Shown piece by piece: positions 1 through 7,799 of a stretch of 10,407 bases of DNA. The position numbers were made by a program, and so were the translations under genes. Position 1 is the stretch's first letter. Each line of letters starts with the position of its first letter. Under the pieces are notes generated by a model, which saw nothing but the letters and a program-made list of their open reading frames with translations, searched no databases and was not told the DNA's origin. The DNA comes from Isohypsibius dastychi (taxonomy: Eukaryota; Tardigrada; Eutardigrada; Parachela; Isohypsibiidae), in NCBI GenBank assembly GCA_034696485.1, contig JAQIWT010001540.1, positions 1-10,407 on the forward strand, written 5' to 3'.

Positions 1-105
1 TAAAAAATATTTGGGGGGACAATATGACTGCCCCAAGGCAGTCATAACAAAAAGCCCAAGCTTTTTCGGGTATATTTCCTTTTTGATACGGGTTGCACCC
101 CTGGG
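1..105. repeat. Repeat-like stretch at left edge, probably intronic
   Basis: An A/T-rich run with short G or C blocks ends in GGGTTGCACCCCTGGG at 90-105. That end resembles GGATGCACCACTGGC at 3220-3234, which closes another repeat-like stretch, and both are preceded by an AAAAATATTT motif (4-12 and 3181-3190). The stretch lies just beyond the last recognisable exon (153-210) of the MOXD1-like gene, and no reading frame here continues that family convincingly. I infer a transposon-derived end inside an intron. No transposase or terminal duplication is visible. Confidence 0.35.
23..46. repeat. Perfect hairpin, 10-bp arms and 4-nt loop
   Basis: TATGACTGCC (23-32) and GGCAGTCATA (37-46) are exact reverse complements around the loop CCAA. 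The hairpin sits inside the repeat-like left edge, so it may be part of a mobile-element end rather than a functional RNA. No second copy of the hairpin was seen in the window. Confidence 0.6.
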
Positions 106-152
106 CTCTCTATGTTCAGGCTGAGAAAGAATGTTTCAAATACCGTACTAAC

Positions 153-1818
153 CCAGGAGATGAGTGTGCAATCCAGCAAGAATAATGTTTATTCCTGATT
201 CCGGCAGTTTCTGTCAAGAATGCCATATGACAGTATACACCTCTAATCAGGCTTGCGACCTCCTGACCTGGAGACACTGAGATGGACATTCTGCCGTAAT
301 GCTCCATTCCGGTTGAAGCGGTGGCACGACGAGGTGCCCTGTAAAGTTATTTCATGAGGGTTCGCTGAATAAATATCGTAATATATCTACAAAAATATTC
401 TCAAACCTAGATTCACTTACACGAGGCCGCTGATCCAAACACGGCCAAACCAGCAGCATGTTTTCTTTGTTTACTGGTCACGAACAATTCCATCCCGGAG
501 CTGTCATATCTATTCGTACTCCGGCTTGGGTTGTCATAGTGCATCTGCATCATCACGTATCCACCATGTCCTTCACCGACCTTTACGGGCAACGCAACAT
601 CACTGGGGAAGTACACGGTCTACCAAAAGATTACTGGTGAATGATGTTATTCAGAACTGACAGTTGGTGTACGTACCTCACCGCCTTTTGCCCACGCACC
701 AGTTGTTACTTGGCAGTGACGACTGACCTGCTGACTTTCTACACCAACATGACACTCCGCACCCCGTTCTTTTGGGAAGCTTGCGTTTATTTTGTCGTTG
801 CATAATAAGAGCGCGATATGGTGCACCAGATCCTCGTTGCCTGGTTGGATAGCAGGGGCAAACTACGCAGAATCTCTGTTACCACAATTTCTTTACGAGT
901 ATCGAAGCGTTGAACAGTAAAGTATAAACACTGACCCCGATGACTTGAATATCTTGAACCACATGCTCTTTTGGAATAGCAATCACTTCGCACCAATACA
1001 GTGTGTCCACTGCCGTCATTTTTGCCTGTCCGTTATTTGCTTAGAGTTTCTTATGTGGAAATCCGAGAAGTGTGCTTACGTTGTTGATGCGGAAAAACAA
1101 ACTGGACCGTTTTTCGCCGTCCACCGGTCGACTTGCATTTCGATCACTGTCATCAAAAATGTACACACTTTTCACGCCGGTTGTTCCTGGATCATGTTTC
1201 ATCAAAGCGAAGCCGGTTGACGATCTGGTTGGCTCTTTTGTACTAGATGCAAATATAAGCCGCATGGTTTCGTTCTGCAAACATTGAAAACGCTGTTGCA
1301 GTAACTGAAATGTTTTGTTGAATAAATGCAGTCACTGTAATTTGGAGATCACGCGTATCGCAGGTGTCAAGTTTGCGCGACATCACAAAGGTCACGAATG
1401 TCGAATCTTCGCTATGACTCTCCAGCTTCCAGTCCTGTTGATCATCTAGCACAGGCTCAGTGAAGTCTGTGGCGAATCGATCCTGCAAAACATGGAAGCA
1501 CTTACGTGTGGCCAGAACTGAATATTCATTTTTGCGAACCTCAAGATGAGCCACTCCGCTCTGGTCGATCCAACCAACAACAATGTCTGCACCTTTCATT
1601 CCGCCATTTACAGAAAATCCAAATCCAAACCAGCCAACTTTTCCATTGGTTTTCGGTGCTCTCAAACGGAATTCAGTCTGATCGATTGTACTGCTTTTCC
1701 ATTCCACAAAGGCACCGTCTTTGTTGAGGGTGGCGTTTCGGTCGTAACGGGCTGATTGATCACAGAGCACAAGAACAGCAAGTTCAAGCAGGGATACAAA
1801 AGATATCTGGATCCTCAT
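153..1818 (-). CDS. MOXD1: DOMON/copper type II monooxygenase, MOXD1/DBH-like, 5' part (8 exons)
   Basis: Predicted copper- and ascorbate-dependent hydroxylase of the dopamine beta-hydroxylase/MOXD1 family, acting in the secretory route. Exons, in transcription order: 1818-1540, 1482-1336, 1274-1080, 1025-936, 862-677, 619-421, 338-268, 210-153. They give about 408 residues; roughly a third of a usual-length protein lies off the left edge. Residues 1-22 look like a signal peptide. A DOMON domain spans about 37-140 with GADIVVGW at 76-83. The catalytic part shows DTLYWC (214-219), the copper ligands HH (251-252) and HYDNP (H326), and HTH (404-406); the methionine ligand is off-window. The ATG at 1818 is preferred over one at 1851 because the latter would coincide with the expected transcription start. 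Introns are 57, 61, 54, 73, 57, 82 and 57 bp. DBH or tyramine beta-hydroxylase cannot be excluded; the family call is firm. Confidence 0.88.
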
Positions 1819-1873
1819 CTTACATGCATTTCGCAAAACTGTAGTGGGCATTCGAGTGTCAGAAGTTTCACCG

Positions 1874-1881
1874 TTTTTATA
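1874..1881 (-). promoter_or_regulatory. TATA box of the MOXD1-like gene
   Basis: TATAAAAA on the minus strand, 56 bases upstream of the chosen ATG at 1818. A start site about 30 bases downstream would fall near 1850, which leaves a short 5' leader and rules against the ATG at 1851. Inferred from sequence and spacing only. Confidence 0.55.
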
Positions 1882-2934
1882 GTCTGTACAACCTTCTAGC
1901 GCCGGGGCTGTGTCAGTCGGAATTCTGCTGATGCATCAAGAAAACTTCACATCGAGAAAATAGTTTTGAAAAGAAGCTGCTCCACGCCATGCACGCTTTC
2001 GGCAAACTGATATGCGATCCAGCTGAAAAATTTGTACGGTACAATCAAATGCAATAACAGAGCCAGCTTTTTAAATATCAGTATAATGCTACTGTTTGTA
2101 TTTCTAGGTGACCCTCTATCTGCAAATTTTCAGAGATCCCCTGTTTTTCCGTACTGCTGAATTTTTTGATAAAAAAACCCACATCTCTGGACCCCGCCGC
2201 GTTACGAGAAAATTGTTTTTTAGCATCTCGACCATTCGGTTCTGCAAGAACAATGAAAGTCTAACCCCATTGATAGAATCGAAACAATGCAATCATACCG
2301 TGCGCGGATAGGTGACTGCAACACTTGACCGTACGAATTTCCTCAAGTGTCATCCACAAGCAGGAATGTCGATGCTGTTAATTTCAAAAATCCGTGGAGG
2401 ATTCCGGTTTTTCGCTGGCGGAGTGTGGATACAAGAGATATTCATGCGAACAAAATCATTTTCAACTTGCTGGAGGTCAAGTTGGAGATGATTTCGTTTG
2501 CACGGACAGGTGAATTCTCATGAAAAAACAGTTCTGTGGCTTTGACCCGTAGTCAAGTTGAGTATGAGCCGTGTTGAGAAAGAAAAGCAAACACACAAGG
2601 GAATTATTTTCCGCCGTTGGGAAAATGAGGGTCTGATGAGAGAAAACTGCAACCGTCGGTCGATACTTGATAGCAAATTATCAGGGTGGCCAAATCAGGC
2701 CTAGTTCTTGACAAAAAGATTTCTTCATTGTGACATTTGCGTGGCAGGAAGCGCAGCGGAAATTAGTAACGAAAAAAAGACCTATCCTTCAAGATCAGAA
2801 GGATCATGTGAGCGTGAGCGTCATAGGTTCTTTATCTTTCCAGACTGCGATTATCGACTGGGAGAACACTGAGTGCATGTCAATGCTGCCATCTCGCATG
2901 CGGATTTTGCAGTCTGGGTGAAGGAGACAAGCGA
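1882..2934. other. About 1 kb without a recognisable gene
   Basis: Open frames here are short (67 residues or fewer) and show no family motif, consistent codon pattern or plausible splice partners. A stretch near 2368-2490 on the plus strand can be read for about 40 residues starting MSMLLISKIRGGFRFFAGG, but I do not recognise it. The left end presumably holds upstream control sequence of the MOXD1-like gene. Confidence 0.5.
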
Positions 2935-3234
2935 GACAAGCTGGGTCCCATATTAAATTTTTCGGGCCCCACATTGCCTGCCCCATACAAAAATTCAGTT
3001 TCTGGTCGCATAAAGCAAAATCTTTCGGTCAAAAACCCCTTAGTTTGCCAGAAAAATACGTTTTTCGGTCAAATCAGCCATTTTTGCCCCCATTAGACCT
3101 GAAAACTGAGCGCGGGCCCCATGCGGCCAGACGATTTTTGGTTTTGGGCCCCACATCAGCGGACACATACGGCCTCATATAAAAATATTTTGCGGCGGGC
3201 CCTACATAGTTTCAAACCTGGATGCACCACTGGC
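2935..3234. repeat. GGGCCC-rich degenerate repeat, possible transposon remnant
   Basis: The motif GGGCCC followed by C/T-A recurs at about 2963, 3114, 3147 and 3197, and TTTCGGTCAAA recurs at about 3023 and 3063, separated by A/T-rich spacers. The stretch ends at 3220-3234 in GGATGCACCACTGGC, resembling the end of the repeat at 1-105. This looks like a non-coding interspersed element or decayed tandem array. No terminal inverted repeats or coding capacity were found. Confidence 0.45.
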
Positions 3235-3254
3235 AGGTTGTGCACTCCCACAAA

Positions 3255-3446
3255 CTACACTTGTGGGCAAGGCTCCAAGTACAGCGTATGACGGGCGTCA
3301 TTAGGAAGTTGCGGTGAACAAGCAGCTTTTGTTGCCAAAGCCTCACGGACGCTACATGCTGCGGGTTCACCCGTTGTCAGCGTGATCGGGCAGCAGTCGT
3401 CACACACTAGTTGAAAAGTAATCATGCAAGCCGTTTCGCATGCATT
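3255..3446 (-). CDS. Cysteine-rich module exon B (unknown family)
   Basis: Read from a conserved acceptor (TTACAG before 3446) to a stop at 3255, this encodes about 63 residues. It begins NACETAC and continues through FQLVCDDCCP, a C-E-x-A-C ... C-D-x-C-C-P pattern. The same pattern appears in exon A (3688-4065), and an eroded version lies at 5479-5532 with the acceptor and flanking sequence conserved. Clustered cysteines suggest a small secreted, disulfide-rich protein, but no signal-peptide exon was found and the function is unknown. The true 3' end or donor is uncertain. It may be a non-functional fragment. Confidence 0.42.
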   Translation of the reverse strand, partial: NACETACMITFQLVCDDCCPITLTTGEPAACSVREALATKAACSPQLPNDARHTLYLEPCPQV

Positions 3447-3687
3447 CTGTAATAGTGTACTGAAACGTCGCATGTGGTAAAGCATGCGGGTCCCTGCAAC
3501 GACAGCAGTAACCTAGCATGGGTGGCAGATGAGATATTGTTTGGGTCGCTGCAAGTGAAGGTTCCCAGGTTGGAGGCGTCTGAACAGCAATCCTCGCTGT
3601 ACGAGTTGTCTTAATGCTCTAGCTCATTTGGCGCAGCCAGCTCAGCAGGCAGTTTCCGTAGTACTGGTTGAGTGACAAAGGGCACCG

Positions 3688-4065
3688 TCAATCGAATGAA
3701 GCGTTCCAACTAAGCATATGGTAGGTCCTGTGGTTGAAGTCTCTGGGAAGAAGTCTAGGCATGCGGCGGTGGTACACGTGTCCCCCCATCACCCCTCGGC
3801 AGGCAACATGGGCAGCAGGGAGAATCAACACTTCACATGCAGCAAAACAAATGGGCCAGGCAAGAGCCGCTGCGGCACAAGCGATACCACCGACGACAGT
3901 GCCATCAGTTGGACATTTAAGTGCTCCCGGATCAGTGGCAGGGCAGCATGTTTGACCAGTGGCAACCTGATAAGCCGCGACACATGCTATTTCGCACAGA
4001 AGCTGAAGTATCACTGCAGGACAACATTCGTCACATGCGGCAGTCGTGCAAGCAATCTTGCAACT
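3688..4065 (-). CDS. Cysteine/alanine-rich exon A (unknown family)
   Basis: Opens after an acceptor (TTTTCAG before 4065) and stays open for 125 residues to a stop at 3688. It starts SCKIACTTAACDECCP, then CEIACVAAYQ ... CCP, then an Ala/Cys stretch GTVVGGIACAAAALAWPICF with FAACEV. The CEIAC...CCP block is a variant of CETAC...CCP in exon B, so cysteine modules are repeated. Small secreted Cys/Ala-rich proteins of unknown function in other invertebrates look broadly similar, from memory only. The last ~35 residues (rich in R and H) look non-coding, so the real exon probably ends earlier. The acceptor lies about 40 bases from the broken end of the Ig-gene copy at about 4105, so the gene's own first exon is missing here. 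Probably a fragment or part of a rearranged gene. Confidence 0.45.
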   Translation of the reverse strand, partial: SCKIACTTAACDECCPAVILQLLCEIACVAAYQVATGQTCCPATDPGALKCPTDGTVVGGIACAAAALAWPICFAACEVLILPAAHVACRGVMGGHVYHRRMPRLLPRDFNHRTYHMLSWNASFD

Positions 4066-4104
4066 CTGAAAATGAGTTGCAGGGGGCGTAAACTGCATCG
4101 ATGG

Positions 4105-5217
4105 ACGTCCGATGGAAAATAACATTCCAGAAAGACGTCTTCATCGAATTTCATCGTAACCTGGGCGATTGTACTATTCGCGTTTTGAATACCCGATGAG
4201 GAGGGAAAGATCGAAAATAACAACCCATCACGTTCTGGAAAAAAAGAACCCTATTGAGAAAGAATTGCACGTAACGATTCCAAATTTAGCAGGAGATAAC
4301 AGAATTTCAAAGCAAAGACCAGTTTAAGAATACTCGTGAAGTGTTCTGGAACACACAGCACTCACTTCGTATCATTAAAGGCCTGCTTAGTGCTGCCGTC
4401 ATTTGAGTTCCGTTGGAAAATGTGGCCATGCAATAATGGATAGTGGCATTCCAATACCCTCGTGCCCTCAGCTTCACTGTCAGCACAGTCATATTGGATT
4501 CCGACAGAAGAAGCATTTTGTCGTAAATTTCATCATGTCTGACTTTTTTCCCTCCATTCACGAGATGAGCACCCCAGCGAAGATTCACAGCAGATTTGTC
4601 CAAAACAGGATGAACAAACCTGCACTCTACAGTAGAATGATCAAGTTCTTGTGGTTCCATCAACGCAGGGTGCATTTCCACAGATAAACCACCGGATTGA
4701 ACCCCGCTTTCGCTGGTGCTGAAAAAAGAAATAGATCCTTTGATAATCCCTCTATGTCCAACATCCCTTTCTAATCTTCTTATACCCGACACCAGAGAAT
4801 TTGTTACAGCAGTTACAGTGCTGAGTTCTCGGGTCAGACGGGGGGGGGGGGTACTCCATTCAAAACCTTGACCCTTACTGTAAGTTCATCCCACTTTTGT
4901 GAATCTCTGTTCACCGCTTTGCTCATTGAACCAAACATAATTTTACTTTACAGAAACCTGTGATTAAATCAAAGGGGCAAAGGTAAAGATACGGTCTAAG
5001 TTTCGCTATCGTGAAGGACTGGCGTGGTGGTCCATCACAGTGAGGATTCGATTCTCCGATTAAATGGAATTGTAGCATTCATTCGGCTAACGTTGTACCA
5101 CAAGTCCATATTATATCGAAATGAGCCCTACGGTTTCCAGCTCTGTGTTATGGTTGGAAGATTCAAGTCGGACAAGTCTGATAACGAGGAACATGATTTC
5201 ACCTGAAGCGATGCCAT
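4105..5217 (-). pseudogene. Truncated inverted copy of the Ig-domain gene
   Basis: Paralogue of the plus-strand gene starting at 8898. Exons: 5217-5203, 5127-5039, 4718-4366, and 4234 to about 4105. Exon 1 encodes MASLQ in both copies. Exon 2 is 9 bp shorter with the frame kept, exon 3 is 353 bp in both, and the donors and acceptors correspond. Exons 2 and 3 encode a short N-terminal piece and one complete Ig domain (VEC, RW, HYC). Exon 4 starts the second domain (DEDVFLECYFPSDV) and then loses similarity where cysteine-rich-gene sequence begins. In the Ig frame it reads about 30 unrelated residues to a stop at 4011, giving a predicted 226-residue product without a membrane segment. Exons 1-3 have no stop codons and conserve the Ig residues, so decay is recent or a short product is still made. 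Intron 2 is 320 bp here but 44 bp in the intact copy. Confidence 0.68.
4840..4851. repeat. Homopolymer of 12 G
   Basis: Twelve consecutive G (C on the transcribed strand) lie inside intron 2 of the truncated Ig copy, which is far longer than the equivalent intron of the intact gene. The run is likely length-variable and prone to sequencing error. Confidence 0.8.
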
Positions 5218-5445
5218 AGAAATCCAAACATGAGCAGTCTTAGACAAAGCTGACCGGTACTTTGTGAATGCATTGGACCCTCCGTTCTTCTTATCCAACG
5301 CCAAAATCCTCGTTTTTTTAAATGATGTAAACATGTAGAAAGTTAAAAAAGAATGGTTATCGTTGCCAGAGAAACCGATGCTATGCTCTGACACTGGATC
5401 CATGGAGGTAAGGGATTGTCACTTAGGAAAGGGACTGAGACTCAT
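5218..5445 (-). promoter_or_regulatory. Duplicated upstream region of the truncated Ig copy
   Basis: On the minus strand this matches the region upstream of the plus-strand Ig gene (about 8720-8897). Shared blocks include ATCGGTTTCTC-GGCAACG, AAAAAACGAG, TCCAATGCAT-CACAAAG and TTGTCTAAGACT-CTCATG. The TATA box of the intact copy (8820-8827) is replaced by GATAAGAA at about 5288-5295. So the promoter was duplicated with the gene but its core element has drifted. Similarity fades beyond about 5445. Confidence 0.6.
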
Positions 5446-5478
5446 TTTATTTTGTATTTGTCGTAGGGGAAAAATTGG

Positions 5479-5820
5479 CTACCAGTCACACACTAGCTGA
5501 CAAGTTATGTTGCAAGCCGTTTCAGATGCACTCTGTAACCCTTCATCTAAAGCGATGTACGTGGTAAAACATGTAGGTTTCTGCAATAGCATATCTGACA
5601 TAAGTAAGAGATAGAATAATGTTTGGGTCACTGTAAGTAAATGTTCCGAAGTTGAGAGGCTACGGTAGACGACGATCCTCGCATTCAAGAGCTAAACAAG
5701 TTGTTTTTCACGCATTTTCACGTAAAGGTAACAATGCTCCAGCTAAGAATGCCCTGGGTACGCCTTACTGTCGAAGGCGGCCCGACAGTCGTGCAAGCAA
5801 TCTTGCTTAGAGCTTCACAG
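5479..5820 (-). pseudogene. Decayed second copy of the cysteine-rich gene
   Basis: Two blocks match the 3255-4065 region in the same order and orientation. Block one (5786-5806) is an exact 21-bp match to 4041-4061, encoding the KIACTT motif. Block two (about 5485-5690) aligns with about 3402-3600, including the acceptor before 5532 and the module ETACNITCQLVCD, which then meets TGG-TAG. The blocks are about 285 bp apart here and about 630 bp apart in the other copy, so roughly 345 bp, including most of exon A, are missing. The first module cysteine is serine (TCT). A broken paralogue is the simplest reading. Confidence 0.55.
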
Positions 5821-5857
5821 ATGGCGCTTGTAGCGCTTAAATTTGATGTTTGTTCTC

Positions 5858-5967
5858 CATCAAGTCTTTCTGAAAAATTGATGTAGATTTGCCTGACATC
5901 AAATCTCTCTGATGAATTGAATGCAGAATGATCCTGCAAGGAAAATTTGTCTGACAAATTTGATGTA
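5858..5967. repeat. Three degenerate palindromic repeat units
   Basis: Three related units of 26-29 bp lie at 5858-5885, 5897-5925 and 5942-5967, each running roughly CATCAAxTCT-TCTGA-AATTGATG-A. The third contains the perfect palindrome AAATTTGTC-T-GACAAATTT (43-51 and 53-61 of the 5900 block, i.e. 5943-5961). A partial unit, AAATTTGATGT, precedes them at 5840-5850. They lie just upstream of the decayed cysteine-rich copy. Function unknown. Confidence 0.6.
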
Positions 5968-6390
5968 GGAAAAGCAAAACTGACGCCCAAGGAGCAAACT
6001 TTGTGGAAAGCGAAGTAATTTTCACAATGCTTTGTCCTGGATGATCCGGGAAGTTTCATCCTCGTTTTCACCCAACTCAAATCACCGGCCCGCTGGCAAT
6101 GTTTTAAACAAATCAAAATTCTTGCAACTGCCTCACAAACTCATCAGTGGGTCTGGGGGGTGAAGCTTATCCTGTGGTTGACCTTTGTTTGTTTCTGTAT
6201 TCTTCTCTCTTTTCGAGTTGGTTCACAGCATTAAGGTAATTCTTAAATGCAATAATTCTTAGACCCTGAATCCTGGTTGTTCCGATATCCCGTCTTCGGT
6301 TGAATTTTTTCAGCGCATTCTTCATTTTGCAGGTGAACTTTCGTTGCGAGGTCCAAAACACCATGCATGTGGCTTTGAAGTATGAGTGGA
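5968..6390. other. No supportable gene; one basic small open frame
   Basis: Nothing recognisable here. The minus strand has an 81-residue lysine/arginine-rich frame (6412-6167) that overlaps the CATGATATC repeats at its start. It has no known motif, promoter or homologous copy in the window. Confidence 0.4.
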
Positions 6391-6450
6391 CATGATATCT
6401 GAGACCTTTCATGATATCACAATATCTTTCATGATATCTTACATGATATC
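6391..6450. repeat. Four copies of CATGATATC
   Basis: CATGATATC occurs exactly at 6391-6399, 6410-6418, 6430-6438 and 6442-6450. The first and last copies are each followed by T(T)GAGACCT. The core GATATC is itself palindromic. The cluster lies about 80-140 bp downstream of the lipocalin poly(A) signal. Confidence 0.75.
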
Positions 6451-6527
6451 TTGAGACCTCAATTTGTTGATTTTAACCGGTATATTTTAGTCAAATACCA
6501 AGCCAAAATTCATCGTTCTGACGGTGT

Positions 6528-6533
6528 TTTATT
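6528..6533 (-). terminator. Poly(A) signal of the lipocalin gene
   Basis: AATAAA on the minus strand, about 115 bases past the stop codon at 6648, gives a short 3' untranslated region. It is the only perfect copy found between the stop and the repeat cluster below it. Confidence 0.6.
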
Positions 6534-6647
6534 GAACTTGTTAACTAAACACCGAGAATGGCTCATCTAGCCAGCAACCCTCGTAACACAGATGTCATTC
6601 GAAACGCAAAATTGCAAAAAAAGGAAGAAAGCCAGGTTTTTCTGGGT

Positions 6648-7699
6648 TTAGTAGTTGACGCAGTTGTTATCATGGAGAGTTTCTCGAATGGGCGTCAAGT
6701 CAATGTTGTTCCTTGTCAGGACATTCTGGGCCAATGCGTCAACGTATGGACCAGCATGAACCGCTCGTGTCAGAACCCAGGCAAAGCCTACAGTATATCC
6801 GGTTATCGGGATAAAGGATTTAATTAAACATGGAACTCACGTGCTGTGGCTGACCCGAATTGAGTGCAAGACCAAACAACAGCGTACGAATCGTAGTCAG
6901 TATCGAGAACCTTTAACCAAAACAGTGTTGGTCTTTGTGCCAGTTTGAACGAAACACAAACATATCGACTTACCCAGTAATCCGCAAGATTTGGTCCCTC
7001 TGCAAAACAGTAAATAAATAAGGCTTCGGAAGATGTTTATAAAAACATGGCTCATGCCAAAAGTCATAAGTTTGCGAAAACAAATTTCCATCTCTTAATT
7101 TTTGGATGTTTTGAAATTTGAATTTGTAACAATTTGTTTCGTCCAGTTGTCCCACATAACGATCGGAATTTCTCTTCATTGCCTTGAATCATTCAGGCGT
7201 TATAAGTCGGGATTCTTTTGGAATATTTACAATATCACACTCACGCTGTGGGAAGTTGACGAGGAGTTTAGCTGGCTCGCTGGCATCAGGAATGATGACT
7301 GATCCAATGATTTCGTTCTTCAATCCTCTAGAATCATTATTCTGATTAGAATCGGGTCTGTTTTAGAATTTTTCCGGCGAAAGGAGCCTTACCCGCGAGT
7401 TTCAGTGTTGTTGACCTTGATGGTTCCATCGGCGAGTTGGGTGTACTCAGCGCGAGCACAAGTCGCTCCAGCTTGGAAGACTGCGAAATATTTGCGGGCT
7501 TCGTACCAAATTCCCGTGTACTAAACGCAAACATTCATTACTTTGAAACCGAATAATCAAAATATATCAAACTCACCCTTCCAACCTCGAACCCTTGTTT
7601 GACTTGGACGGTGGGGCAGCTTCCTGGAACTATGACCTGAGCGGTGATGGCTGAAGCGCAAACAAGGACCAAAGCAATGGTGATAACGTTGCGGATCAT
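6648..7699 (-). CDS. ApoD: Apolipoprotein D-like lipocalin, complete, 6 exons
   Basis: Secreted carrier of small hydrophobic ligands. Exons, in transcription order: 7699-7577, 7520-7393, 7327-7245, 6999-6974, 6910-6841, 6787-6648. They join in frame to 189 residues, the same length as human ApoD. Introns are 56, 65, 245, 63 and 53 bp; exon 4 is only 26 bp. Residues 1-20 form a signal peptide (VITIALVLVCASAITA). Lipocalin signatures follow: GSCPTVQV, then YTGIWYE (42-48, the GxW motif), the TDY motif in VLDTDYDSYAVVWSC, and ARFAWVLTR near the C-terminal helix. Cysteines 28, 62, 135 and 186 match the four of ApoD, predicting the pairs 28-135 and 62-186. N78 (NNT) is a possible glycosylation site. 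A TATA box, a good start context (AAAATG) and a poly(A) signal complete the gene. Lazarillo/NLaz-type naming is equally possible. Confidence 0.93.
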
Positions 7700-7778
7700 T
7701 TTCTGTTGTAGAGAAGGAGATATTGGTTCGAATAAGCCGAGAAGATCGAAAACCGGTTTTGTAGAAGTCTGAGCCGTG

Positions 7779-7786
7779 TTTATATA
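7779..7786 (-). promoter_or_regulatory. TATA box of the lipocalin gene
   Basis: TATATAAA on the minus strand, 80 bases upstream of the ATG at 7699, predicting transcription from about 7755 and a leader of about 55 bases. The palindrome GCATGCATGC lies 17 bases further upstream (7803-7812) and could be a factor site; that part is inference. Confidence 0.6.
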
Positions 7787-7799
7787 CTACACTGATGAC

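Noticed and set aside
61-120. A ninth MOXD1-like exon after the acceptor near 101
   Set aside because: None of the possible acceptors gives a frame matching the residues expected after HTHLLG, and the stretch resembles a repeat.
1041-1280. Separate small gene on the minus strand
   Set aside because: It is exon 3 of the MOXD1-like gene (1274-1080) read into its introns.
2108-2311. 67-residue plus-strand frame
   Set aside because: Low-complexity A/T-rich translation with no motif, splice partner or promoter.
3718-4122. 134-residue open frame on the plus strand
   Set aside because: Antisense to exon A; it has no motif and no conserved counterpart in the second copy, while the minus frame repeats its cysteine modules.
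4403-4687. 94-residue plus-strand frame
   Set aside because: Antisense shadow of exon 3 of the truncated Ig copy; the equivalent shadow occurs opposite 9103-9300.
6167-6412. 81-residue lysine/arginine-rich frame on the minus strand
   Set aside because: It overlaps a short repeat at its start and has no motif, promoter or paralogue; kept only as a note in the gap entry.
6558-6827. 89-residue open frame on the plus strand
   Set aside because: It lies antisense across the last lipocalin exon and intron 5; the minus-strand reading has full family motifs.
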